Positions 33,337 through 46,197 of a DNA stretch of 64,000 nt are shown here, piece after piece. The first letter of the stretch is position 1. Each line of letters starts with the position of its first letter. The position numbers and the translations under genes are program-made. The stretch covers positions 13,290,001 to 13,354,000 of the forward strand of contig NC_092573.1 in the NCBI RefSeq assembly GCF_037975245.1, given 5' to 3'. Source of the stretch: Apostichopus japonicus (taxonomy: Eukaryota > Echinodermata > Holothuroidea > Aspidochirotida > Stichopodidae). The notes beneath the pieces were generated by a model. That model had not been told where the DNA came from. It saw only the letters and a program-made list of their open reading frames with translations, and searched no databases.

Positions 33337-36300
33337 TTGTTAATTTTAGCTTTCTGTCTTCAATTTTATAATATAATGATATAAATTTATTATTGCCTTT
33401 TTTTATTCGTCTTTTTCTCGCTTAGTTATCGCATTTTATTCAAGGTTAAATATATATGCTCATGTCTGCCTAGGTTCGACTCCCCGCCGAAGCAATATTT
33501 TATTTTATGTTTTTATTATTATTATTAATATTTGGGGTGTTGTTGATATCTGCATGTCTATGCATGGTGTTTTAAGTTTGTTTCGCTTTGTTTGTCTGTT
33601 TTTTGTTTTGTTTTTAGGGGGGGGGGGTGTTTGTCTCTATTTTGGTATTTTGTTTCGCGTAAACAAAGTAGGTCATTGCAATATTTTGCACAACTTGTCA
33701 ATAGAAACCGATTCGGAACTTAAGACCTGAGTGGTAAATTTGATTTCTGTCTCGCTCGTCGCCTTTCACTGGAAATTTGAATGAAAGTATTCATAAGGAC
33801 GAAAACTGTACCTGCAAAAAGAAATGCTTCTTTTGTACAGTGTAAGGCCACCGCGACATCTTTTCTGACAAGCTTGATGATATTTGTTCTTCGGGAATGT
33901 TGTGTCATTACTTAGCCTTTATATTATAAACAGTTAAGTGTGGAAAGAGCTATGCTCCTGTTAGAACAACTTAACATTTCTTAAATGCTGATTTACTGAG
34001 GCAGGCGTTTGAAAGACAGTGTGATACAAACAAGTACGGTAACGTGATAAACAATGCCACGAGCTCTCCGTGCATTAAAAACGATCGAAATGTGCGGTAT
34101 TCATGACGGTACACAAAGCAGATCATGCGGATACAGCAGACATAGCCGAGAATAAAACCTAGTAGCGTGGAGGATTCAATTATGACATACTAGGACTTTC
34201 TACTGGTAAACTTTACTCATTGTCGAATAAGTCTATATCTAATTTCTAGCTTTTGCTCTATGTTTAACGTATTATGACCAAAACAAATATGAAATTCACG
34301 ACAATTCCATCGGACTTGTATATTCGTTTAAAAATAGCTCCGTTTCGAATCTAACGCTCCATTGCTATGGTAACATCGTGAATAATAGCCCTGCCGCTAA
34401 TGGATAGATGACATGTAGAAGATGACCATCGGTGGCGCTCTCAACTTCTCGTGCCACGTCTGGCACCTATACAAGAAGTAACCGACATATTACTGGCGCA
34501 ATCCCGACCGAACATATTTTAACTCTCCTACAGACTTTTCTACACTGATCCCAGAAAGCATTAAGTGCCGTCAAAATGCCTCAGTTGCCAATAGGTACAT
34601 GTCCATGACGTAACACTGTTCTCGTTGTGCATAAAACTGAAGTCAAAAGTAAGGCATATACTGATAGGCCTAGACTAGGTATACGTTGCAGACTATACAT
34701 ATGCTAACTTCACAGACAGACATACATGCATTCAGACAACTTCGGGTAATGTAAAATATCACTAACCGTAATCACGTTATGTTTACTCTGTCTTCAAATG
34801 TCGTCCTTTTCTTCTCTGCAACCCCGGGCCGTCATTGGAGTCGTTCGAACAACTATATTAAGGCGAAGAACGACGTCAAGATATATCCAACGTCTAGACT
34901 ACACTGCTTGCAATGGAGAGAGAACTGCCCAGTACAGTACAGTACGTGTTGATATGAACGCCTACAAAATGACAACAAATATTTTCCATTGAAAATCCAC
35001 TGTGTATGACGGTATAGTAAACACTCGTATATAGATCAACGCACACGCGCGCACGGAGGTATTATGTACGTACAGCATGCAATGCAGACAAATATTTCGG
35101 AGCGCGCGCTTCTGATTTTGTGCTGATATTCTTGTGAGCGCTCTTGTATCACTGTTTGCATGCGCGCACGGACAAGATAGACGTCAGACTATCACGCTGT
35201 AGCTACTAAACCTTTACTTACATGTGTACAGCAGTAGACTACTGTGATGGTTGCATGCGGCAGTTTAATTTTGTGTGCACAATATGTCAGCATTGTACGG
35301 TGGCTTAATAAGGACATAGGAAAGAAAAACAGTGTCCCCAAATCTCACAATGTTGTCTTTTTATCTCAAACGTTGCCTCTTTTTTTCCCTTCAAAATTTA
35401 GATCCAAAAACAAAAGTCCAAAAGTAGAGACAAAAAGTCCAAATTTTCAGATTTGAGCAGACTTGTTTCCTTTCCTATGTCCCTATTAAGCCACCGTAGT
35501 ATTGTGACTATTCTATGATCAGAAAAACTGTACAAATCTAACGGAATTGCTAATGTTATAATGTTAAGAGACTGGCCTTTATCATCCCTGTAAAGTCAGA
35601 ACGCGACGGTGTTTATTTCAGTCACGGTTGGCAGCCCTCTTAGGGTTTTAATCAGGAGCTTTCTATTTTATAGCTGTTGTAGGTGTCGTACCAGAAGTAA
35701 TCCTTCCATTATCTTACACAGTACTAAGTCCGTCACGTTTAGGGTCCGCTAAAGTATAGCTAGAAGTTGTCAACTGACAAATCATACCCCCACGTTGGTA
35801 TCTGATCAGGGCTTGGCCTGCCAGGGTGCATGCACATTTCTATATCATGACGCAGTTTAGACTTTGAGCTAGAAGAGGAGCAAGTTAAGCACACTGAACC
35901 GTCCGCTCGCACGGAGAAACATATCCAGATTAAAACACAGAATTTCTTAACTGTTCTGTGTCACCTCCTTGAATCCTCCTTATTTGCACATCACCTCTAC
36001 TTTGAATTATGCGCAAGTTCCACATCAAGACATTCAAAACGATCGTGGTGACTGGAAATATGCCAAAACAAGCACTGCGTTAGGTCATTTTACGTCTCGT
36101 GTGTGTCTGTGTGCTTTACTTATCTTTTCGTGTTTTTTTTTTTTTCGTTTTTTTTTTCCGTTTTTTTTTTTTTTTCACGGTTAAACTTTTGTGCGAATGT
36201 ACAATACTCCAATTGGGGCATGGTATGCATTCATATCACATTGTTTTGGAAGAATCTGGAACTCTAAGTATTATTTCGACCCAAGAATCACCAGGCTGGC

Positions 36301-36612
36301 GTGGTGGCCTGAACGGTTGGAAGACAGCACTGCGCGTCGGTGTTTGTTGTCAGGCTGTGTGAATCGCGCCGATCGGATGACAGACACTGCTTTGTTTATA
36401 ATGGCATCGCCAAGGTGGAATTTTTACACGGGCCTAGGATCCCAATTCCGTATCCTCCCTTAGTTCGCAAAAGCATCCGGGAGATTACGTTTAGAGTCCG
36501 GCCTTCGGGCCAGAAGTGGGCTAGCTGACTTGCAATGGAGGGCTCACGTCGATTCGGACTGGGTTGATGTTCAACGTTCAGTGAAACCATGGCCTCGATG
36601 AGGCGTAATCTC
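33337..36612 (+). repeat. Unit U12 (complete)
   Basis: Length 3,276 bp, G11, G allele at 34231. Confidence 0.97.
35297..35497. mobile_element. MITE-like element, copy in U12
   Basis: 201 bp, same inverted-repeat ends and flanks as in U1. Confidence 0.78.
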
Positions 36613-39600
36613 TTGTTAATTTTAGCTTTCTGTCTTCAATTTTATAATATAATGATATAAATTTATTATTGCCTTTTTTTATTCGTCTTTTTCTCGCTTA
36701 GTTATCGCATTTTATTCAAGGTTAAATATATATGCTCATGTCTGCCTAGGTTCGACTCCCCGCCGAAGCAATATTTTATTTTATGTTTTTATTATTATTA
36801 TTAATATTTGGGGTGTTGTTGATATCTGCATGTCTATGCATGGTGTTTTAAGTTTGTTTCGCTTTGTTTGTCTGTTTTTTGTTTTGTTTTTAGGGGGGGG
36901 GGGGTGTTTGTCTCTATTTTGGTATTTTGTTTCGCGTAAACAAAGTAGGTCATTGCAATATTTTGCACAACTTGTCAATAGAAACCGATTCGGAACTTAA
37001 GACCTGAGTGGTAAATTTGATTTCTGTCTCGCTCGTCGCCTTTCACTGGAAATTTGAATGAAAGTATTCATAAGGACGAAAACTGTACCTGCAAAAAGAA
37101 ATGCTTCTTTTGTACAGTGTAAGGCCACCGCGACATCTTTTCTGACAAGCTTGATGATATTTGTTCTTCGGGAATGTTGTGTCATTACTTAGCCTTTATA
37201 TTATAAACAGTTAAGTGTGGAAAGAGCTATGCTCCTGTTAGAACAACTTAACATTTCTTAAATGCTGATTTACTGAGGCAGGCGTTTGAAAGACAGTGTG
37301 ATACAAACAAGTACGGTAACGTGATAAACAATGCCACGAGCTCTCCGTGCATTAAAAACGATCGAAATGTGCGGTATTCATGACGGTACACAAAGCAGAT
37401 CATGCGGATACAGCAGACATAGCCGAGAATAAAACCTAGTAGCGTGGAGGATTCAATTATGACATACTAGGACTTTCTACTGGTAAACTTTACTCATTGT
37501 CGAATAAGTCTATATCTAATTTCTAGCTTTTGCTCTATGTTTAACGTATTATGACCAAAACAAATATGAAATTCACGACAATTCCATCGGACTTGTATAT
37601 TCGTTTAAAAATAGCTCCGTTTCGAATCTAACGCTCCATTGCTATGGTAACATCGTGAATAATAGCCCTGCCGCTAATGGATAGATGACATGTAGAAGAT
37701 GACCATCGGTGGCGCTCTCAACTTCTCGTGCCACGTCTGGCACCTATACAAGAAGTAACCGACATATTACTGGCGCAATCCCGACCGAACATATTTTAAC
37801 TCTCCTACAGACTTTTCTACACTGATCCCAGAAAGCATTAAGTGCCGTCAAAATGCCTCAGTTGCCAATAGGTACATGTCCATGACGTAACACTGTTCTC
37901 GTTGTGCATAAAACTGAAGTCAAAAGTAAGGCATATACTGATAGGCCTAGACTAGGTATACGTTGCAGACTATACATATGCTAACTTCACAGACAGACAT
38001 ACATGCATTCAGACAACTTCGGGTAATGTAAAATATCACTAACCGTAATCACGTTATGTTTACTCTGTCTTCAAATGTCGTCCTTTTCTTCTCTGCAACC
38101 CCGGGCCGTCATTGGAGTCGTTCGAACAACTATATTAAGGCGAAGAACGACGTCAAGATATATCCAACGTCTAGACTACACTGCTTGCAATGGAGAGAGA
38201 ACTGCCCAGTACAGTACAGTACGTGTTGATATGAACGCCTACAAAATGACAACAAATATTTTCCATTGAAAATCCACTGTGTATGACGGTATAGTAAACA
38301 CTCGTATATAGATCAACGCACACGCGCGCACGGAGGTATTATGTACGTACAGCATGCAATGCAGACAAATATTTCGGAGCGCGCGCTTCTGATTTTGTGC
38401 TGATATTCTTGTGAGCGCTCTTGTATCACTGTTTGCATGCGCGCACGGACAAGATAGACGTCAGACTATCACGCTGTAGCTACTAAACCTTTACTTACAT
38501 GTGTACAGCAGTAGACTACTGTGATGGTTGCATGCGGCAGTTTAATTTTGTGTGCACAATATGTCAGCATTGTACGGTGGCTTAATAAGGACATAGGAAA
38601 GAAAAACAGTGTCCCCAAATCTCACAATGTTGTCTTTTTATCTCAAACGTTGCCTCTTTTTTTCCCTTCAAAATTTAGATCCAAAAACAAAAGTCCAAAA
38701 GTAGAGACAAAAAGTCCAAATTTTCAGATTTGAGCAGACTTGTTTCCTTTCCTATGTCCCTATTAAGCCACCGTAGTATTGTGACTATTCTATGATCAGA
38801 AAAACTGTACAAATCTAACGGAATTGCTAATGTTATAATGTTAAGAGACTGGCCTTTATCATCCCTGTAAAGTCAGAACGCGACGGTGTTTATTTCAGTC
38901 ACGGTTGGCAGCCCTCTTAGGGTTTTAATCAGGAGCTTTCTATTTTATAGCTGTTGTAGGTGTCGTACCAGAAGTAATCCTTCCATTATCTTACACAGTA
39001 CTAAGTCCGTCACGTTTAGGGTCCGCTAAAGTATAGCTAGAAGTTGTCAACTGACAAATCATACCCCCACGTTGGTATCTGATCAGGGCTTGGCCTGCCA
39101 GGGTGCATGCACATTTCTATATCATGACGCAGTTTAGACTTTGAGCTAGAAGAGGAGCAAGTTAAGCACACTGAACCGTCCGCTCGCACGGAGAAACATA
39201 TCCAGATTAAAACACAGAATTTCTTAACTGTTCTGTGTCACCTCCTTGAATCCTCCTTATTTGCACATCACCTCTACTTTGAATTATGCGCAAGTTCCAC
39301 ATCAAGACATTCAAAACGATCGTGGTGACTGGAAATATGCCAAAACAAGCACTGCGTTAGGTCATTTTACGTCTCGTGTGTGTCTGTGTGCTTTACTTAT
39401 CTTTTCGTGTTTTTTTTTTTTTCGTTTTTTTTTTCCGTTTTTTTTTTTTTTTCACGGTTAAACTTTTGTGCGAATGTACAATACTCCAATTGGGGCATGG
39501 TATGCATTCATATCACATTGTTTTGGAAGAATCTGGAACTCTAAGTATTATTTCGACCCAAGAATCACCAGGCTGGCGTGGTGGCCTGAACGGTTGGAAG

Positions 39601-39889
39601 ACAGCACTGCGCGTCGGTGTTTGTTGTCAGGCTGTGTGAATCGCGCCGATCGGATGACAGACACTGCTTTGTTTATAATGGCATCGCCAAGGTGGAATTT
39701 TTACACGGGCCTAGGATCCCAATTCCGTATCCTCCCTTAGTTCGCAAAAGCATCCGGGAGATTACGTTTAGAGTCCGGCCTTCGGGCCAGAAGTGGGCTA
39801 GCTGACTTGCAATGGAGGGCTCACGTCGATTCGGACTGGGTTGATGTTCAACGTTCAGTGAAACCATGGCCTCGATGAGGCGTAATCTC
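36613..39889 (+). repeat. Unit U13 (complete)
   Basis: Length 3,277 bp, explained by a G-tract of 12; G allele at 37508. Confidence 0.97.
38574..38774. mobile_element. MITE-like element, copy in U13
   Basis: 201 bp, same inverted-repeat ends and flanks as in U1. Confidence 0.78.
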
Positions 39890-41854
39890 TTGTTAATTTT
39901 AGCTTTCTGTCTTCAATTTTATAATATAATGATATAAATTTATTATTGCCTTTTTTTATTCGTCTTTTTCTCGCTTAGTTATCGCATTTTATTCAAGGTT
40001 AAATATATATGCTCATGTCTGCCTAGGTTCGACTCCCCGCCGAAGCAATATTTTATTTTATGTTTTTATTATTATTATTAATATTTGGGGTGTTGTTGAT
40101 ATCTGCATGTCTATGCATGGTGTTTTAAGTTTGTTTCGCTTTGTTTGTCTGTTTTTTGTTTTGTTTTTAGGGGGGGGGGGGGGGTGTTTGTCTCTATTTT
40201 GGTATTTTGTTTCGCGTAAACAAAGTAGGTCATTGCAATATTTTGCACAACTTGTCAATAGAAACCGATTCGGAACTTAAGACCTGAGTGGTAAATTTGA
40301 TTTCTGTCTCGCTCGTCGCCTTTCACTGGAAATTTGAATGAAAGTATTCATAAGGACGAAAACTGTACCTGCAAAAAGAAATGCTTCTTTTGTACAGTGT
40401 AAGGCCACCGCGACATCTTTTCTGACAAGCTTGATGATATTTGTTCTTCGGGAATGTTGTGTCATTACTTAGCCTTTATATTATAAACAGTTAAGTGTGG
40501 AAAGAGCTATGCTCCTGTTAGAACAACTTAACATTTCTTAAATGCTGATTTACTGAGGCAGGCGTTTGAAAGACAGTGTGATACAAACAAGTACGGTAAC
40601 GTGATAAACAATGCCACGAGCTCTCCGTGCATTAAAAACGATCGAAATGTGCGGTATTCATGACGGTACACAAAGCAGATCATGCGGATACAGCAGACAT
40701 AGCCGAGAATAAAACCTAGTAGCGTGGAGGATTCAATTATGACATACTAGGACTTTCTACTGGTAAACTTTACTCATTGTCGAATAAATCTATATCTAAT
40801 TTCTAGCTTTTGCTCTATGTTTAACGTATTATGACCAAAACAAATATGAAATTCACGACAATTCCATCGGACTTGTATATTCGTTTAAAAATAGCTCCGT
40901 TTCGAATCTAACGCTCCATTGCTATGGTAACATCGTGAATAATAGCCCTGCCGCTAATGGATAGATGACATGTAGAAGATGACCATCGGTGGCGCTCTCA
41001 ACTTCTCGTGCCACGTCTGGCACCTATACAAGAAGTAACCGACATATTACTGGCGCAATCCCGACCGAACATATTTTAACTCTCCTACAGACTTTTCTAC
41101 ACTGATCCCAGAAAGCATTAAGTGCCGTCAAAATGCCTCAGTTGCCAATAGGTACATGTCCATGACGTAACACTGTTCTCGTTGTGCATAAAACTGAAGT
41201 CAAAAGTAAGGCATATACTGATAGGCCTAGACTAGGTATACGTTGCAGACTATACATATGCTAACTTCACAGACAGACATACATGCATTCAGACAACTTC
41301 GGGTAATGTAAAATATCACTAACCGTAATCACGTTATGTTTACTCTGTCTTCAAATGTCGTCCTTTTCTTCTCTGCAACCCCGGGCCGTCATTGGAGTCG
41401 TTCGAACAACTATATTAAGGCGAAGAACGACGTCAAGATATATCCAACGTCTAGACTACACTGCTTGCAATGGAGAGAGAACTGCCCAGTACAGTACAGT
41501 ACGTGTTGATATGAACGCCTACAAAATGACAACAAATATTTTCCATTGAAAATCCACTGTGTATGACGGTATAGTAAACACTCGTATATAGATCAACGCA
41601 CACGCGCGCACGGAGGTATTATGTACGTACAGCATGCAATGCAGACAAATATTTCGGAGCGCGCGCTTCTGATTTTGTGCTGATATTCTTGTGAGCGCTC
41701 TTGTATCACTGTTTGCATGCGCGCACGGACAAGATAGACGTCAGACTATCACGCTGGTAGCTACTAAACCTTTACTTACATGTGTACAGCAGTAGACTAC
41801 TGTGATGGTTGCATGCGGCAGTTTAATTTTGTGTGCACAATATGTCAGCATTGT

Positions 41855-42055
41855 ACGGTGGCTTAATAAGGACATAGGAAAGAAAAACAGTGTCCCCAAA
41901 TCTCACAATGTTGTCTTTTTATCTCAAACGTTGCCTCTTTTTTTCCCTTCAAAATTTAGATCCAAAAACAAAAGTCCAAAAGTAGAGACAAAAAGTCCAA
42001 ATTTTCAGATTTGAGCAGACTTGTTTCCTTTCCTATGTCCCTATTAAGCCACCGT
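41855..42055. mobile_element. MITE-like element, copy in U14
   Basis: 201 bp, same inverted-repeat ends and flanks as in U1; lies between the two extra-G sites of this unit. Confidence 0.78.
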
Positions 42056-42695
42056 AGTATTGTGACTATTCTATGATCAGAAAAACTGTACAAATCTAAC
42101 GGAATTGCTAATGTTATAATGTTAAGAGACTGGCCTTTATCATCCCTGTAAAGTCAGAACGCGACGGTGTTTATTTCAGTCACGGTTGGCAGCCCTCTTA
42201 GGGTTTTAATCAGGAGCTTTCTATTTTATAGCTGTTGTAGGTGGTCGTACCAGAAGTAATCCTTCCATTATCTTACACAGTACTAAGTCCGTCACGTTTA
42301 GGGTCCGCTAAAGTATAGCTAGAAGTTGTCAACTGACAAATCATACCCCCACGTTGGTATCTGATCAGGGCTTGGCCTGCCAGGGTGCATGCACATTTCT
42401 ATATCATGACGCAGTTTAGACTTTGAGCTAGAAGAGGAGCAAGTTAAGCACACTGAACCGTCCGCTCGCACGGAGAAACATATCCAGATTAAAACACAGA
42501 ATTTCTTAACTGTTCTGTGTCACCTCCTTGAATCCTCCTTATTTGCACATCACCTCTACTTTGAATTATGCGCAAGTTCCACATCAAGACATTCAAAACG
42601 ATCGTGGTGACTGGAAATATGCCAAAACAAGCACTGCGTTAGGTCATTTTACGTCTCGTGTGTGTCTGTGTGCTTTACTTATCTTTTCGTGTTTT

Positions 42696-42795
42696 NNNNN
42701 NNNNNNNNNNNNNNNNNNNNNNNNNNNNNNNNNNNNNNNNNNNNNNNNNNNNNNNNNNNNNNNNNNNNNNNNNNNNNNNNNNNNNNNNNNNNNNN
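42696..42795. other. Assembly gap, 100 N
   Basis: Exactly 100 N. Unit phase on the two sides implies about 0.36 kb missing (from inside the first T tract to just before the UUCG hairpin), or that plus whole units. Confidence 0.97.
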
Positions 42796-42913
42796 AGTCC
42801 GGCCTTCGGGCCAGAAGTGGGCTAGCTGACTTGCAATGGAGGGCTCACGTCGATTCGGACTGGGTTGATGTTCAACGTTCAGTGAAACCATGGCCTCGAT
42901 GAGGCGTAATCTC

Positions 42914-45900
42914 TTGTTAATTTTAGCTTTCTGTCTTCAATTTTATAATATAATGATATAAATTTATTATTGCCTTTTTTTATTCGTCTTTTTCTCGCTT
43001 AGTTATCGCATTTTATTCAAGGTTAAATATATATGCTCATGTCTGCCTAGGTTCGACTCCCCGCCGAAGCAATATTTTATTTTATGTTTTTATTATTATT
43101 ATTAATATTTGGGGTGTTGTTGATATCTGCATGTCTATGCATGGTGTTTTAAGTTTGTTTCGCTTTGTTTGTCTGTTTTTTGTTTTGTTTTTTAGGGGGG
43201 GGGGGGGTGTTTGTCTCTATTTTGGTATTTTGTTTCGCGTAAACAAAGTAGGTCATTGCAATAATTTTGCACAACTTGTCAATAGAAACCGATTCGGAAC
43301 TTAAGACCTGAGTGGTAAATTTGATTTCTGTCTCGCTCGTCGCCCTTTCACTGGAAATTTGAATGAAAGTATTCATAAGGACGAAAAACTGTACCTGCAA
43401 AAAGAAATGCTTCTTTTGTACAGTGTAAGGCCACCGCGACATCTTTTCTGACAAGCTTGATGATATTTGTTCTTCGGGAATGTTGTGTCATTACTTAGCC
43501 TTTATATTATAAACAGTTAAGTGTGGAAAGAGCTATGCTCCTGTTAGAACAACTTAACATTTCTTAAATGCTGATTTACTGAGGCAGGCGTTTGAAAGAC
43601 AGTGTGATACAAACAAGTACGGTAACGTGATAAACAATGCCACGAGCTCTCCGTGCATTTAAAAACGATCGAAATGTGCGGTATTCATGACGGTACACAA
43701 AGCAGATCATGCGGATACAGCAGGACATAGCCGAGAATAAAACCTAGTAGCGTGGAGGATTCAATTATGACATACTAGGACTTTCTACTGGTAAACTTTA
43801 CTCATTGTCGAATAAATCTATATCTAATTTCTAGCTTTTGCTCTATGTTTAACGTATTATGACCAAAACAAATATGAAATTCACGACAATTCCATCGGAC
43901 TTGTATATTCGTTTAAAAATAGCTCCGTTTCGAATCTAACGCTCCATTGCTATGGTAACATCGTGAATAATAGCCCTGCCGCTAATGGATAGATGACATG
44001 TAGAAGATGACCATCGGTGGCGCTCTCAACTTCTCGTGCCACGTCTGGCACCTATACAAGAAGTAACCGACATATTACTGGCGCAATCCCGACCGAACAT
44101 ATTTTAACTCTCCTACAGACTTTTCTACACTGATCCCAGAAAGCATTAAGTGCCGTCAAAATGCCTCAGTTGCCAATAGGTACATGTCCATGACGTAACA
44201 CTGTTCTCGTTGTGCATAAAACTGAAGTCAAAAGTAAGGCATATACTGATAGGCCTAGACTAGGTATACGTTGCAGACTATACATATGCTAACTTCACAG
44301 ACAGACATACATGCATTCAGACAACTTCGGGTAATGTAAAATATCACTAACCGTAATCACGTTATGTTTACTCTGTCTTCAAATGTCGTCCTTTTCTTCT
44401 CTGCAACCCCGGGCCGTCATTGGAGTCGTTCGAACAACTATATTAAGGCGAAGAACGACGTCAAGATATATCCAACGTCTAGACTACACTGCTTGCAATG
44501 GAGAGAGAACTGCCCAGTACAGTACAGTACGTGTTGATATGAACGCCTACAAAATGACAACAAATATTTTCCATTGAAAATCCACTGTGTATGACGGTAT
44601 AGTAAACACTCGTATATAGATCAACGCACACGCGCGCACGGAGGTATTATGTACGTACAGCATGCAATGCAGACAAATATTTCGGAGCGCGCGCTTCTGA
44701 TTTTGTGCTGATATTCTTGTGAGCGCTCTTGTATCACTGTTTGCATGCGCGCACGGACAAGATAGACGTCAGACTATCACGCTGTAGCTACTAAACCTTT
44801 ACTTACATGTGTACAGCAGTAGACTACTGTGATGGTTGCATGCGGCAGTTTAATTTTGTGTGCACAATATGTCAGCATTGTACGGTGGCTTAATAAGGAC
44901 ATAGGAAAGAAAAACAGTGTCCCCAAATCTCACAATGTTGTCTTTTTATCTCAAACGTTGCCTCTTTTTTTCCCTTCAAAATTTAGATCCAAAAACAAAA
45001 GTCCAAAAGTAGAGACAAAAAGTCCAAATTTTCAGATTTGAGCAGACTTGTTTCCTTTCCTATGTCCCTATTAAGCCACCGTAGTATTGTGACTATTCTA
45101 TGATCAGAAAAACTGTACAAATCTAACGGAATTGCTAATGTTATAATGTTAAGAGACTGGCCTTTATCATCCCTGTAAAGTCAGAACGCGACGGTGTTTA
45201 TTTCAGTCACGGTTGGCAGCCCTCTTAGGGTTTTAATCAGGAGCTTTCTATTTTATAGCTGTTGTAGGTGTCGTACCAGAAGTAATCCTTCCATTATCTT
45301 ACACAGTACTAAGTCCGTCACGTTTAGGGTCCGCTAAAGTATAGCTAGAAGTTGTCAACTGACAAATCATACCCCCACGTTGGTATCTGATCAGGGCTTG
45401 GCCTGCCAGGGTGCATGCACATTTCTATATCATGACGCAGTTTAGACTTTGAGCTAGAAGAGGAGCAAGTTAAGCACACTGAACCGTCCGCTCGCACGGA
45501 GAAACATATCCAGATTAAAACACAGAATTTCTTAACTGTTCTGTGTCACCTCCTTGAATCCTCCTTATTTGCACATCACCTCTACTTTGAATTATGCGCA
45601 AGTTCCACATCAAGACATTCAAAACGATCGTGGTGACTGGAAATATGCCAAAACAAGCACTGCGTTAGGTCATTTTACGTCTCGTGTGTGTCTGTGTGCT
45701 TTACTTATCTTTTCGTGTTTTTTTTTTTTTCGTTTTTTTTTTCCGTTTTTTTTTTTTTTTCACGGTTAAACTTTTGTGCGAATGTACAATACTCCAATTG
45801 GGGCATGGTATGCATTCATATCACATTGTTTTGGAAGAATCTGGAACTCTAAGTATTATTTCGACCCAAGAATCACCAGGCTGGCGTGGTGGCCTGAACG

Positions 45901-46197
45901 GTTGGAAGACAGCACTGCGCGTCGGTGTTTGTTGTCAGGCTGTGTGAATCGCGCCGATCGGATGACAGACACTGCTTTGTTTATAATGGCATCGCCAAGG
46001 TGGAATTTTTACACGGGCCTAGGATCCCAATTCCGTATCCTCCCTTAGTTCGCAAAAGCATCCGGGAGATTACGTTTAGAGTCCGGCCTTCGGGCCAGAA
46101 GTGGGCTAGCTGACTTGCAATGGAGGGCTCACGTCGATTCGGACTGGGTTGATGTTCAACGTTCAGTGAAACCATGGCCTCGATGAGGCGTAATCTC
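42914..46197 (+). repeat. Unit U15 (complete, many small indels)
   Basis: Length 3,284 bp. Eight extra bases: two in the G-tract (G13), T before the G-tract near 43193, A near 43264, C near 43344, A near 43386, T near 43659 and G near 43724. All fall in its first 0.8 kb, next to the gap, which suggests low consensus quality. They fuse a spurious 101-codon minus frame at 43149-43454. Confidence 0.96.
44882..45082. mobile_element. MITE-like element, copy in U15
   Basis: 201 bp, same inverted-repeat ends and flanks as in U1. Confidence 0.78.

Larger units (their letters stand above)
39890..42913 (+). repeat. Unit U14 (interrupted by assembly gap)
   Basis: G-tract of 15, the longest seen, plus an extra G near 41756 and another near 42243. 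The right part is interrupted by a 100-N gap that starts in the poly-T tracts. Open frames reading through the N run are meaningless. Confidence 0.95.

Noticed and set aside
42528-42902. 124-codon frame in U14 and a minus-strand partner
   Set aside because: Both read through the 100-N gap.
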